The translations under genes and the position numbers were made by a program. Below are positions 24,308-37,200 of a stretch of DNA of 64,000 bases, in pieces (the first letter of the stretch is position 1; each line of letters starts with the position of its first letter). This DNA comes from a virus, in IMG/VR virus record IMGVR_UViG_3300044701_003175, positions 1 through 64,000 of that record; one strand, given 5' to 3'. The notes beneath the pieces were generated by a model, which had not been told where the DNA came from, made no database searches, and saw nothing but the letters and a program-made list of their open reading frames with translations.

Positions 24308-25805
24308 TAATATCTTTTGGATAGAGTTCAAATGGTGGTCTATCGGCTAAAAGTTTTCTCATATCATTTCTAAATGCTTGATAGTGCCCTTGAGCGTACT
24401 CGAACTGCTTAAACTGGATAAGTTCATTCATAGCTTGTTCTCTTGTTACATACCCCAATCCAGCTAGAGTCCACTTCCAAAGAGCATCTACTCCCCAAAA
24501 ATCCATAAAATGCATTACAGATGGAATTCTGCTTTTAGATCGCTCTATATAATTTTCTACAGCGGGGGATGTGATTTTTTCATATTTAATGGTCTTCCAA
24601 AACTCTGAATCTTCTCTACCACCTTGATAATGAAAAACTGTAAAGTCTTTGTAGTACTCATACATTTTTGAAGTTTTTGCGTTGTATTTTTCAATAGAGT
24701 GTGGATTCAAAGTTTTATCTTTAGTGTAGGAAAGATATTCTTGACAAAAAGTAAAAATCTGCATAATAGTGGCATGAATACTTGTTGCTTCCAAAGGCTC
24801 GATAAATGAGCTGGCAAGACCAACAACAAGAACATTACCTTTCCAAAATTGATCAACGCGACCAGACTCATATTTGATATGTTTAATTGGTTCAATAGGA
24901 TGGCCCATTACTTTTTCCGCTTCGGCTTGAGCCTCATCGTCAGAAAGAAATTGACTGCTATATACATAACCACAACCGCGTCGACCACCTGTTGGGGTTC
25001 TCCACATCCACCCAGAAGAGAGTGCCTCAGCAACTGTAACTGGTTGAACCTTTTCTTCTTCTTTGTAGGGAACAATAAATGGCATTGCTCTATCTACGAG
25101 AAGTTGGTCTTTATAATCAATCCAACCAATATTAAGTTTATTTGCTAAAACTCTTGAAAATCCAGTGGCATCGATAAAGAAATCGCCTTCAACAATTTCC
25201 CCTGTATCTAAAGTTAGACTTTGAACAATGCCAGTGCTATCAACCACCACGTCATTTATCACTGCATCAATATGTTTGGTGTTAGTTGTTTTTGTTATAT
25301 ATTCTCTAAGATATTTAGCAACTTTATGTGCATCAAACTGAAAGCCGTATCCTGCACTAACTGGCATCTTATTTAAATCATAAGCTTGACCTAAAGTTGA
25401 GGACAGATAAGCTTTTTCGGGGCCAAATTCTGAGACTACATAATTAAAAAGATAGTCTGGAGAACGTTTAGATGTCTCAGAACCATTAATTGGTGCCCAG
25501 TAGTGACCTTTCTCTTTTGCCCAGTTAATATGTTTAAGAGCGTATTTTGGTACACCATCTACTTTTGAAACAAAGTCTGAAAAATCAAAAGGCACTCTAT
25601 TTGGATTTAAATAATCAATATTGTTAAAAAGAGTTGCTCCATCTAACAAATCGTACATAAAACCACTGGTAGCTTCTCCCGCTCCAATAATTCCTATTTT
25701 CTGAGACTCTATGACAACAACCTCGTGAGAGTTTGGATTAGAAGCATGAATAGTGTAAGCAGACAACCAGCCTGCAGTTCCACCTCCGCAAACTACAAAT
25801 TTCAT
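24300..25805 (-). CDS. Flavin-dependent (tryptophan-type) halogenase
   Basis: This 501-aa protein has an N-terminal FAD-binding G-G-G-T-A-G-W (7-13) followed by V-I-E-S-x-x-I-G-I-I-G-A-G-E-A-T, the family signature. The catalytic Lys candidate is K87 in PKYALKHINW, eight residues before the conserved Trp as in known enzymes. The active-site Glu lies in FIEPLEATSIH (~334-344). The W-x-W-x-I-P motif reads W266-M-W-R-T-P271, with Thr for Ile. The length is normal for the family (~500-540). These enzymes use FADH2, O2 and halide to chlorinate, brominate or iodinate aromatic rings; a cyanophage homologue (VirX1) is known to iodinate. The ATG overlaps the stop of the glycosyltransferase (TAATG). 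The substrate is unknown; Tyr or Trp on virion proteins is one possibility. Confidence 0.88.
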   Translation of the reverse strand: MKFVVCGGGTAGWLSAYTIHASNPNSHEVVVIESQKIGIIGAGEATSGFMYDLLDGATLFNNIDYLNPNRVPFDFSDFVSKVDGVPKYALKHINWAKEKGHYWAPINGSETSKRSPDYLFNYVVSEFGPEKAYLSSTLGQAYDLNKMPVSAGYGFQFDAHKVAKYLREYITKTTNTKHIDAVINDVVVDSTGIVQSLTLDTGEIVEGDFFIDATGFSRVLANKLNIGWIDYKDQLLVDRAMPFIVPYKEEEKVQPVTVAEALSSGWMWRTPTGGRRGCGYVYSSQFLSDDEAQAEAEKVMGHPIEPIKHIKYESGRVDQFWKGNVLVVGLASSFIEPLEATSIHATIMQIFTFCQEYLSYTKDKTLNPHSIEKYNAKTSKMYEYYKDFTVFHYQGGREDSEFWKTIKYEKITSPAVENYIERSKSRIPSVMHFMDFWGVDALWKWTLAGLGYVTREQAMNELIQFKQFEYAQGHYQAFRNDMRKLLADRPPFELYPKDIII

Positions 25806-26875
25806 TAAGAATCCTCTTTAATAAGAGCTTTTAGACAAAACTCTAAATTTGCTTTTAATCTTTCATTGTCTGGCTCTAAACTAAAAGCAGCTTTAGCATG
25901 TTCTACTGCCTCTTCAAATTTTCCAAGATTAAAGGCAGAGATTGCTGCAAAGTCGTGCGGGGCAGCTCCCCAAGCTTTTGCCTCACAAAGATACTCGAGT
26001 GGTTTTTCCACAATAGCAAGAGCATCTACAGATGCTTCATAACACTTTTCCCAATCCTTGCGTTGATAGTAGAGTTCTGCAAGATCAACAAATGGCTCTC
26101 GTCTACCGGGTGCTTGCGCAATTGCTTTACGAAACCAAACCTCTGACTCTGCAGGAAGAGACTTACCAATAAATCTCATAGAAGCAGCACGTTCAGGTGC
26201 CCACCGAGCTGTAGGAAGTTCAAGATGACGCTTAAGCTCTGCCGCGGCTTGTTGATACTGACCATAAAAATAAAGTTCGCGCCCATAATAAAAAGCATTA
26301 CGGTCGTTATATGGGTCCTCTTGAACTGACATCGCAAGGAGTGGGAGATATTGGGACCTAGACTTTGTTGGGTCTGGGTGGTGGTGGGTTTCTACGCCCT
26401 CAAGCCACTCTTGAACTTCTTCGCGTCCGTATACATACAAGCACTCATGTACTGGGTGACGCCAACGATAATTTTTGCGAGTGTGGATGTGGTCGTAAGA
26501 AAATTCAAGTCCTGGTGTTCCATCATCATTCCAAGACCAGATGTGCTTATACCGAGGACGAGTAACTCCTCGCTCCCAAGCTCGACGTAATGGTTCTCTC
26601 CAATTTGGAGTAATTACTTCATCCATATCAAGAGATATGCACATGTCAATATCAATTGGTAACGCAGCCATAGCCGCGTTTCTTGCATCATCGAATCTCC
26701 ATGGAGAGACCCGAACATCAACTACATTGATTCCTAATTCTTTTGCACGTTCTACAGTTCCATCAGTTGAACCTGTGTCGGCTATCAGCAAGTAGTCAGC
26801 ATCTTTTGCAGCTTCGTACCATGTGTCTACAAATTGACGTTCGTTTAAAGCAATTGTGTATATAGCTACCTTCAT
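25805..26875 (-). CDS. GT2-family glycosyltransferase with TPR-like C-terminus
   Basis: This 356-aa protein has an N-terminal GT-A domain: IYTIALNERQFVDTW, then IADTGSTDGTVERA (nucleotide-sugar binding) and SLD83MD85EV (the D-x-D metal and sugar-nucleotide site). Residues ~185-350 are helical repeats with the TPR look (DRNAFYYGRELYFYGQYQQAAAELKRHL and later units), as in SunS-like and other protein glycosyltransferases that hold peptide substrates. No membrane segment is seen, so it acts in the cytoplasm. A Shine-Dalgarno AGGATA precedes the ATG. It is coupled to the halogenase and lies downstream of the collagen-like fibre genes on the same strand. Confidence 0.85.
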   Translation of the reverse strand: MKVAIYTIALNERQFVDTWYEAAKDADYLLIADTGSTDGTVERAKELGINVVDVRVSPWRFDDARNAAMAALPIDIDMCISLDMDEVITPNWREPLRRAWERGVTRPRYKHIWSWNDDGTPGLEFSYDHIHTRKNYRWRHPVHECLYVYGREEVQEWLEGVETHHHPDPTKSRSQYLPLLAMSVQEDPYNDRNAFYYGRELYFYGQYQQAAAELKRHLELPTARWAPERAASMRFIGKSLPAESEVWFRKAIAQAPGRREPFVDLAELYYQRKDWEKCYEASVDALAIVEKPLEYLCEAKAWGAAPHDFAAISAFNLGKFEEAVEHAKAAFSLEPDNERLKANLEFCLKALIKEDS

Positions 26876-26884
26876 ATGGATATC

Positions 26885-27463
26885 CTATCTTGTTCTTCGG
26901 TACCAACGCTGGTAGCCATCAACTATTACTTCAATTTTGTCTGAGTTAACTACAGAAAAAGCATCAATAGCCAGTTTTGGCTCATTTAACACACCTAATC
27001 CAGCTGACCATCTATAATCATCAAAAGCTATAATGCCTCCAACGTTAAGGCACTCTAGAGCATTAACTGCATCTTTTAGGACCCCATAGGCTGTATGGTC
27101 CCCATCAACGTAAATAAAATCATATTTTTCTAAATTATTTTTAAAAAACCAATCACTGCTGGATTTTACTTTTACAATTTTTCTGCTGTCTCGGGCGTCT
27201 TTTGTTTTTGAATCATACACCTGCTCTACAGTCCCCCAATTCATCTGATGATGCGAAGGCTCGTCAGATCCCTCCCACGTGTCAACGTCAATCAAAACAG
27301 AGTTTGGATTATGCCGTAAAACGTTATTCCACAACCATAGAGATGCATCACCTGTGTAGGCACCTATTTGAAGCATTCTTGCTGGTTTATCTTTATATGC
27401 CATTAAATGAGCATTAAAATTAACTTCACCATCATTAGCAAACCAATTAGGTAGTGTTGTCAT
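26885..27463 (-). CDS. Class I SAM-dependent methyltransferase
   Basis: This 192-aa protein has the SAM-binding motif I as MLQIGAYTGDASLWLW (~30-45), an acidic strand end LIDVDTWEG and the motif IV-like strand YDFIYVDGDHTAYGVLKD, a pattern of Methyltransf_24-type enzymes that methylate sugars or small molecules. GIIAFDDY follows. The Shine-Dalgarno AAAGGA lies before the ATG. It sits 9 bases before the glycosyltransferase, so joint action on a glycan is plausible; the substrate is not shown by the sequence. Confidence 0.8.
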   Translation of the reverse strand: MTTLPNWFANDGEVNFNAHLMAYKDKPARMLQIGAYTGDASLWLWNNVLRHNPNSVLIDVDTWEGSDEPSHHQMNWGTVEQVYDSKTKDARDSRKIVKVKSSSDWFFKNNLEKYDFIYVDGDHTAYGVLKDAVNALECLNVGGIIAFDDYRWSAGLGVLNEPKLAIDAFSVVNSDKIEVIVDGYQRWYRRTR

Positions 27464-27496
27464 TTTTGTCCTTTCGACCCTTAAGCCTATATTAAA

Positions 27497-28126
27497 TTAT
27501 GAGTATTGGCTAGCACCACTTGCGCTGTCATTAGCTGTCCCAGACCAAAATCCATTATAAGAACCGTCAAAATATGTTCCTAAAGAGCTTGAATATTCAG
27601 CCATAGCGGAGTCTACATAGAAAACGTCAGTATTAAAAGATGAAGTAGTGACAACTCTCATAACAAAAAAGTTAGCGCTAGGGCTTTTTGTGAATGACCC
27701 GCTAAGTCTTACCCATCCGTCAGCAGCGGTTAAACTGGTTACTCCAATATTTCCACTAGCAATAGCAGCGCTTGAAACTTCTGTTTGATATTGAAGATGT
27801 CGTAAATAATATGTAGCATTTGAAGCAAGCGAGTCTAACTTTATATATGCGCTTAAATACCAAACATCATCCGTAGAGAAAAAAGGAATTCTGGTTACAT
27901 TTTGAACTCCGCCTCCTGAAGTATTAGTTACTTTTAATGAAGCAGAGCCAGTATTAAATTCAGATGTAACCCTCTCTAGAGTTGTTCCAGCAAAAGATGT
28001 CCAATCAGAAGTTGAAACTTCAAAAGTAGGATTTTTAATATAATTAACCCTATACCCAAGTTCTTTTGGTTTGCTTACATCTTTTAGAGAACCTGCAGCA
28101 CCAATGCAACCAACATTTACTGGCAT
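27497..28126 (-). CDS. Fibre-associated protein with carbohydrate-binding-like beta sandwich
   Basis: I choose the ATG overlapping the stop of the upstream gene (TAATG at 28128-28124), giving 209 aa; an upstream in-frame ATG at 28159 would add 11 residues. Residues ~30-200 read as a jelly-roll CBM4/9-like domain: YIKNPTFEVSTSDWTSF, then TGSASLKVTNT, WYLSAYIKLDS and WVRLSGSF, with a final FYVDSAMAEY typical of such modules. These domains bind polysaccharides, so it may be a receptor-binding head that pairs with the collagen-like stalk encoded just upstream. Confidence 0.65.
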   Translation of the reverse strand: MPVNVGCIGAAGSLKDVSKPKELGYRVNYIKNPTFEVSTSDWTSFAGTTLERVTSEFNTGSASLKVTNTSGGGVQNVTRIPFFSTDDVWYLSAYIKLDSLASNATYYLRHLQYQTEVSSAAIASGNIGVTSLTAADGWVRLSGSFTKSPSANFFVMRVVTTSSFNTDVFYVDSAMAEYSSSLGTYFDGSYNGFWSGTANDSASGASQYS

Positions 28127-28587
28127 TAAACTAGCGCCAAATCTCCAACCAAAATCCATTCGTTCTCTGCAATCTTTATCGCAGATGCGACAGAGTACTG
28201 AGTGCGAAGTTTATTGGTTGGTGTAGACCTAACTGTGACTCCAGTGTCTCCTTCAACAGTTAACTGACCTGCGCCATATTGAAGAAAATCAATTTTCTGT
28301 CCTATAGAAAAAAGAACAGCGGCATCTGTTGGAATAGTAGCAACAAAAGCTGCACCGCTATCACACTTTAAAATTTTTCCAGCATCTGTTAGCGCAACGG
28401 TAAAAGAGGTACTTTGCGTAGATACCACTTGAGCCGTTGACCAATCACCTTGAGGCCCAGTTACACCTTGTGGACCAGTTGGACCTGTAGAACCGAGAAC
28501 ACCCTGAGGGCCCGTCGGACCAGTTGCACCAGCAGCAATTGGAGTCCATATTCCTCCATTAGAGTCATATGATTTAATTACTGGCAT
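28126..28587 (-). CDS. Short collagen-like fibre protein
   Basis: This 153-aa protein has a short N-terminus (MPVIKSYDSNGGIWTPI), about nine Gly-X-Y triplets in two short runs at 23-48 (GPTGPQG type), then an ~100-residue C-terminal beta domain (FTVALTDAGKILKC ... RTQYSVASAIKIAENEWILVGDL). The same C-terminal domain ends the 629-aa collagen-like fibre at 44927-46816, so it is probably a trimerisation or tip module. The Shine-Dalgarno AGGTGA precedes the ATG. It is coupled to the carbohydrate-binding-like protein downstream. Confidence 0.8.
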   Translation of the reverse strand: MPVIKSYDSNGGIWTPIAAGATGPTGPQGVLGSTGPTGPQGVTGPQGDWSTAQVVSTQSTSFTVALTDAGKILKCDSGAAFVATIPTDAAVLFSIGQKIDFLQYGAGQLTVEGDTGVTVRSTPTNKLRTQYSVASAIKIAENEWILVGDLALV

Positions 28588-28603
28588 ATATCTTCACCTA
28601 CCT

Positions 28604-30190
28604 CTATGGAATAGCGTGCGTCCAAAGAGCACGGTTAGACGTTGCAACATCAGCGGATAGTACTGATGAAGGTAAATCGGTTTGTGCAGCTACTGCCCCA
28701 GATATTCTAGGAGAAAGAGCAAGAATTGAATTTATCGCGGTTGAAGATGTGTGCGAATGACCAGCTACTGTAGGAAGAGTATTAGCAGTGGTAATTAAAA
28801 GTGCATAAGCATATGTAGTACCAGCTGTCTTAGACCAAGGTGAGGCTAAAGTAACTTCATATGAAGTGTTAGCTGCAGAAAATACAGATGTGTCACTGGC
28901 TGTAGATGCTACTAAAGTTAAATCTCCAGTGGTGTTGTCTACTGAATATACTCCCATTTTAACTAAAGTCGGTGTAGCTCCTGCTGCTGTTCCACAGGAC
29001 ATAGAAAGTTTTGTTATTGTTTCTGTTTTAGTTGCTTTTCTGTATGTCAAAAGCATAGTTCCAGAAGTTCCGTAAGAAAGGTTAGCTATAGCAGCTTTTC
29101 TGCTAATGCTAGCTTCTCCTAAAGTTAGAACGTCAATGTCAAATAGCTGATTATCCAAGTTTGTAATTTGAGATGTAGAAAGTGTGAGTTCATCAGCGCC
29201 TCCAACAGAGTGTGTAGAGGCGTGAGATAAAATTGCTGCATCTACAGTTGTATCTACCCAAATTAATGAAGTATTTGCTGGAGGTGTTGCACCAACTTCA
29301 ATACCAGTATCACCTGTAGAACCCGTAGGACCAGTTGGACCTTCTGGTCCAGTTGGACCAGTTGGACCTTCAGGACCTGTAGGACCAGTTGGACCAGCAG
29401 CACCAGTTGGACCACCAGGTTCTCCCGGGGCACCTGTTGGACCTGTTGCGCCATCAGCACCACCAATACCTTGAGGACCTTGAACACCTGTAGGTCCAGT
29501 AGGACCAGTAACACCGATTGGGCCAACAAGAGCCCACTCTTGGTTTAAGTCAGACCACGCGTATACAAACTCTTGACCAACAACATAAGCATCACCAATT
29601 GCACCAATTGGGTTATCTGCTTGAAGGAGAGCTAAAGTTGAATAAGTACCAAGAATACGAACACTAGAACCTTGTGGACCAGTAGGACCCGAAGGACCAG
29701 TAGGACCAAATGGACCTTCAGGACCAGTAGGGCCAGTAGGGGCAACAGTTGCCACTGTATTAAATCCATTACCTACATAAACTTTTACTTCATCAGTTTC
29801 GGAGTCAATCCAAATGTCACCAATAGTTGGAAATCCAGGCTGAGTAGGGGTATATACGACATTGGCTCTACCAGCTTGGTCATACAGCAGTGTGCATGAA
29901 AAATTTGCAAGAGAGGTTGAAGATCTTACCCATACTTGATCTCCAACGTTTAAAGCAAATCTAAAAGTCTCAAAAGATTGACCAACACTTACAGACAAAT
30001 TGTCGACAATATACGACCTAGTTGCTTCTACGCCAAGTGCTTCAGCTGGTTCAACATAAATACTTACAAGACTTTCTATATTTGCCCTATTAGCAACAAT
30101 TACAGAAGCCACGCCAGCAGTGTCATTTGTGGCTAAAAGAGTGGCAACATTAGAGTTGGGGGTAGCAAGACCGAGGCGTTTTACTGGCAC
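28604..30190 (-). CDS. Collagen-like tail fibre
   Basis: This 528-aa protein starts with GTG after AAGGAGTG. Residues 1-105 form a beta domain ([22 protein letters not shown]) shared with the 793-aa fibre and probably docking to the virion. Triplet runs of GPT/GPE type (~150-180 and ~225-295) flank a small module (~180-222, [19 protein letters not shown]) found in several fibres here. The C-terminal ~220 residues form a beta-rich head ending [13 protein letters not shown]. It is likely a trimer with a collagen triple helix in the shaft. Confidence 0.85.
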   Translation of the reverse strand: MPVKRLGLATPNSNVATLLATNDTAGVASVIVANRANIESLVSIYVEPAEALGVEATRSYIVDNLSVSVGQSFETFRFALNVGDQVWVRSSTSLANFSCTLLYDQAGRANVVYTPTQPGFPTIGDIWIDSETDEVKVYVGNGFNTVATVAPTGPTGPEGPFGPTGPSGPTGPQGSSVRILGTYSTLALLQADNPIGAIGDAYVVGQEFVYAWSDLNQEWALVGPIGVTGPTGPTGVQGPQGIGGADGATGPTGAPGEPGGPTGAAGPTGPTGPEGPTGPTGPEGPTGPTGSTGDTGIEVGATPPANTSLIWVDTTVDAAILSHASTHSVGGADELTLSTSQITNLDNQLFDIDVLTLGEASISRKAAIANLSYGTSGTMLLTYRKATKTETITKLSMSCGTAAGATPTLVKMGVYSVDNTTGDLTLVASTASDTSVFSAANTSYEVTLASPWSKTAGTTYAYALLITTANTLPTVAGHSHTSSTAINSILALSPRISGAVAAQTDLPSSVLSADVATSNRALWTHAIP

Positions 30191-30243
30191 AAGTCACTCC
30201 TTACTGCGTCTGCTGATGTCCTCATAATTATACCTTTAACTTC

Positions 30244-31830
30244 CTAGACTGTAGCCCTAAAGAACGAAAAGACACGCTGTGAGCCCATGGGGACATACAT
30301 AATCTTATTTTCCCCCCCGTGTAGGCTGTTCACGGAAGTATAATCGTCATCTAGCCCAGTTGTATACATAACACTTAAAGCTTTGTTTCTAATAAATGCT
30401 ATCACTCTTCTGGGGTCCCAATCTGGGTGCATTTGATACACAAGGGCAGCGACCCCAGCTACCTGTGGGGCAGCCATTGATGTGCCAGATAGGAGTTGCT
30501 GTTTAAAAGAATTATTCAAAAAATAAGCAAAGTTACTGTTGTCATCATTTACTGCGCTCATGGCGCTAATAATTCTAGAGCCAGCTGCGTACATATTGAC
30601 GCCAGGACCAGAATTACTAAAATTAGCTTTTCTATCTAACAAACCTTCAGTAGTGTGGTCAACAGCACCAACAGTAAATACTTTATCTGAAACTGTTAAA
30701 TTTCTGCCCGGTGTACCGCCTCGGTGGTAGTAGTAAAACCCGAAGTCAGTCAAAATGTAGTTATTATAATCAACTCCACCTTGTACATCAATTTTTAAAA
30801 ATTCATTTCCCGCAGCATTACAAAATAAAATTCCAGCGTTGGCTCCAGAAGCAATATCAGCATCTACTGAAGAAACTCGGTATGGATAAAAATATGTATC
30901 TGGGGCTACTAAAGAACCAGTGTGACCCTTTGCTGGGTCTAAAGTTGCACCACTCCAAGAAACACCTCTATAATTTCCACCACTTATCCCAAATAAAGTT
31001 GCACTTTCATCTAATCCAAAAGAAAAAGCTTCTAAATCGGCACGATGAAAAACTCCATAACCCCAGCTATTGCACACTACTGTTGGTCTTCCGTTGGTTT
31101 TGTTGTTATGCCAACCAATTAAAACATCAAAAGCGGTAGCTGTGTCTAACCCCTGACCTGGGTCACGAGATGCTCTAAGACCTTCTAACTTTATAGAAAA
31201 AATTTGAGCATTTTTTGCCCAGCCAAAAGTTTTTCCAGCAACTGTTGCTGCTACGTGGGTTCCATGACCGTCATAGTCTTGATAAAATCCATCTGGCATA
31301 GAACCAGAAACACCACTAAGAGCAAACCAATCTATAGGATTAAATCTGCTGGCATTTGAGTTTCCAACCTCAGTAAATTCTGGGTGATTTGCTTGAATAC
31401 CACTATCGATAATTACAACGTCTACGCCTGTACCATCTAAAACATAATCATATGTTCCGCTAGGATCGCCTAAGCCTGTTCCATAAACATTAGAAGTATT
31501 TATATGTCTAAGAAGGCCCCAGTTAGCTTTTGCCCCAGTTTGGGTACTTAGCTTGTCAAAGTTTCCTTCTTGAAAAGCCAGTTTTACTGGTTTAAACATG
31601 TTCAAATCTTGAACATCTATAACTCGAGGGTCTTCTCGTAAACGAGCAGCTTCCTCATCTGTCAACCAGTAAGAAGTGTTATTTGGATTAGTAGGTCTTT
31701 CATTTGCAACTTCTACTGGTCTATTTGGGATGGTGTCTAAAATACTCTCAGGGGATAGCAAATCTTCCCACACAGAATCGGTAATTTCCATACTCTCTGT
31801 GGTGACTGTGTATTCCTTATATTCACTCAT
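30244..31830 (-). CDS. Subtilisin-like serine protease (S8) in the fibre cluster
   Basis: This 528-aa protein has a complete subtilase active site: D142 in VVIIDSGIQ, H189 in YDGHGTHVAATVAG, oxyanion Asn N342 in FCNAAGNE and S451 in LLSGTSMAAPQVAG. An N-terminal region (1-~110) could be a propeptide or docking domain. There is no signal peptide and no transmembrane segment, so it should stay in the cell and may be virion-bound. It lies between two collagen-like fibre genes in the same direction. Likely roles are cutting host surface proteins at adsorption or maturing a fibre. Base use looks like its neighbours. Confidence 0.92.
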   Translation of the reverse strand: MSEYKEYTVTTESMEITDSVWEDLLSPESILDTIPNRPVEVANERPTNPNNTSYWLTDEEAARLREDPRVIDVQDLNMFKPVKLAFQEGNFDKLSTQTGAKANWGLLRHINTSNVYGTGLGDPSGTYDYVLDGTGVDVVIIDSGIQANHPEFTEVGNSNASRFNPIDWFALSGVSGSMPDGFYQDYDGHGTHVAATVAGKTFGWAKNAQIFSIKLEGLRASRDPGQGLDTATAFDVLIGWHNNKTNGRPTVVCNSWGYGVFHRADLEAFSFGLDESATLFGISGGNYRGVSWSGATLDPAKGHTGSLVAPDTYFYPYRVSSVDADIASGANAGILFCNAAGNEFLKIDVQGGVDYNNYILTDFGFYYYHRGGTPGRNLTVSDKVFTVGAVDHTTEGLLDRKANFSNSGPGVNMYAAGSRIISAMSAVNDDNSNFAYFLNNSFKQQLLSGTSMAAPQVAGVAALVYQMHPDWDPRRVIAFIRNKALSVMYTTGLDDDYTSVNSLHGGENKIMYVPMGSQRVFSFFRATV

Positions 31831-31842
31831 CTACCAGTCCCA

Positions 31843-34224
<2,382 letters not shown>

Positions 34225-34233
34225 GTGTCTCTC

Positions 34234-37200
34234 CTACGCCTGAGCTTCTGCCCATGACATCTTCGCTGCGGTTAGTGTTGAGTTTCCAGTCAATCGAGAT
34301 ACTGCAATTGTCAAGATGTCTGGACCGTCTGGGAAAATAGAGTCTCCACCAAGAATCGAGTTTGAAAGCTCGAACAGGGTTGATACGTCTACCACGGTTG
34401 TATCTTCTGCACCACTAGCACCACCAGCGGCACGGAAGTTATAAACCTGAACTCCACCTGAAACAGTGTCTTGAGCGGTGTGCTCAACAATCTGAGTCAA
34501 GGAAGGTGAATCTACACCAACAAAGTTTAGGTTATTTAGACGTGGATTGAGGAGAACCTTAACGTCAACCAGTTGTGTCGTAGATACACCAATTTCTTGC
34601 AAACGTAGCTGCATTCGGTTAAGAACGTCTCGGTCTCCAAGCTTTCCAGTCAAACCTTCAGATACTGAAGGAGAGAGTCGAATTGAGAGCAATGGCTGGT
34701 AATTAGGGCCAGAGGTGTTGTTCAATGAGCCGTTTGGATACAAGAAGTAAGTGTACTGAGTGTTTCCTTGGCTAGTGAAGTTGATTACCTCACACATAAT
34801 AATGGTTGGGTCAGCACCACTTGCCACAGTTGCGGTAGGTGCTTGATAGGTAAACGCCGTGTCACTTGTTCTAGTGATGTAAAACGGACCATTTGCTACA
34901 CGGGTTGAACCATATACACCAACATACATACCTGTGGTTAGGTTGTGTGGAAGTGTTGTAGTAATAGTTACTGTAGTACCAGCTTGAGCACTAGTAATGG
35001 CTTGACCACCAGAATAACTAGATCCCTTGCTAATTGTTACGTTAGGAGGAGTCAAGTGAATCAAGTTTGGAGAGTTAACCAAAACTCCATACAACGCATC
35101 ATTTTGAAGTGTTGCGGTTGTATTAGAACCAACAATTTGAGTTGCTGGGTTTAAGTTATTTGTTCCAGGGAATCCATTAGTAGCAATTGACTGGAACTGT
35201 AGAAGGTCACCTTGAGCAAAACCGTGACTTTGTACAGTGAACAAGTCAGTTGTTAGGTTGATGCCAGATGAAGCAAACGACTTAGCTGTGGTGCCTGGGA
35301 TGTTCAAAGTCTGGCTTGTACCAGTGAACAAGTACGCGTTGTCATCATCGAATCGACCATCCATGATAACCGAAGTACCCCAGTGGAAGAGGTATGGGAT
35401 ATAAGTTGGGTTCTCGTAAGTCACAACTTCGTAGCGACCTGGCAAGTTACCAGAGCGGAAGTAAGACTCGAACAAGTTGTTGTTGTGAACAAACTCGTGG
35501 ACGTATTGAACCTGACCATCTACAGTCTTGAAACCGAAACGAATTTTACCTGCACCGTACCAAGAGTAGTCAATGTAAGCCATCTGAATACGAGAGATGT
35601 CAAGATTATAACCAGTTGGACCAGATCCATCACAGATATCAACATTCCACTGGCTTTGAGGAATTCTTGTATCTACTGTCTTAGTAATCACAATACCTGA
35701 TTTAGCTGGGACAAAGGAGTGAGTTGTAGTAGTTCCAGTATTTGACAGATTTACGTTAACAGTCGAATCTGGGTCAGCAACAAGTTTAAAGCTGTTGTTA
35801 TTAATTAGGTCTACATAATATGTACGACCGTTAATCATTCCACCAATAGGCTCACCGTCGATTGAGTTGTAAACAACTGGAAGACGATTTGAGAATCCGT
35901 GACCAATAATGGTAATTACGTCAGTAGAAATATTAACTTGAGTTTGCGGATTAAACTCTTTCTCTGTTCCAGAAGATCCCTTATACTCAGGTCTAACTGA
36001 CATACGAGTGTCTGATGTAATTTCAGTGATACGGTAAGACTGACCGCGCATAACTACATAATCGCCCACATCCAACTGAGCTTGGAAGCTGGTGTTATTT
36101 CCAAAAATAATCTCTGAACCTTGAAGAGCAGAAGCTGTACCAGCTAGCTGCTGAGTGGATGAACGACGGACACAGTAGATTGCTTCTCCATCGAACTCAA
36201 AGAAGGCACCGTTCTGGAAGTCAAACATACCTTCACGTACAGCACCATTTTCCCACTCGCGGACATAGAACTGAGGGAATCCGTAAGCTCTAGACTCTAC
36301 AATTGGCTCTTTTGCAGTAAAGCGGAAAGTCGTCAAATCAACAACAGTGACTTGGAATTCTCCGTTATATACAGTACTTACATCTCCAAAAGAGTCTTCA
36401 GCAGCATTAATTACAATAAACAAACCAGAGACAAGACCGTGAGGGCGTCGAGTCTTACATTCAATAGTAATCTCGCTAAATTTAGTCATGCTCTCTAGGT
36501 CAATTGAAGGCTGGAAGTTGACACCGCAAGAAGACTGAATACCCTTACCTGACTGATAACGGAAGTACTTACGAGTCTGACGAACAATCTGACCAAATGA
36601 TGTCTTAGAACCTACCGACATCTCAACGCCACCGTCGAATGGACGGTGCAGTGAGTAGCCCTGCGGACGTACATAGACGAAAGTTGGGTAAGAGTAAGAA
36701 ACAGCGTCATATGCATTTGCATATGGTCGGTCTACAGTGATCTGTGTGTCACCACCAATAGCGGTAATCTTTCTAATAATAGGTCCCACTGGGGCTGTAC
36801 TAGTTAGAGAGAAAGCAGTTCCAGTACCTTGAGTGCTAAAGTCTACAGCTTGAAGGTTGTTATTAGCATCATTTAATGTGGTGTGAAGAGTGATTTCAGT
36901 ATTTGATATAGCTCTTACATAGTAGTAGTAACCATCAACCAAAGGAGTTGGGGCCACTCCACCGTTTGTAGCAAACTTGACTACTTCTCCAGTTTCAAAA
37001 TTATGAGTCTTAACAATACGGTTGTTTGTGGTGTTTACATCAACATCTGAAAATGTTTTATTTGTTCTAGACAACTGTAAATCAGTTCCAGAGCCCACAG
37101 TGGTGATGTCAATTATGTTTGTATTGGCTGTGGCATTAGCAGCTGTAGGGTGAAGAGTGAATGTTGAGCCAGCACTTACAACTCTTACGTAATAAGTTGT

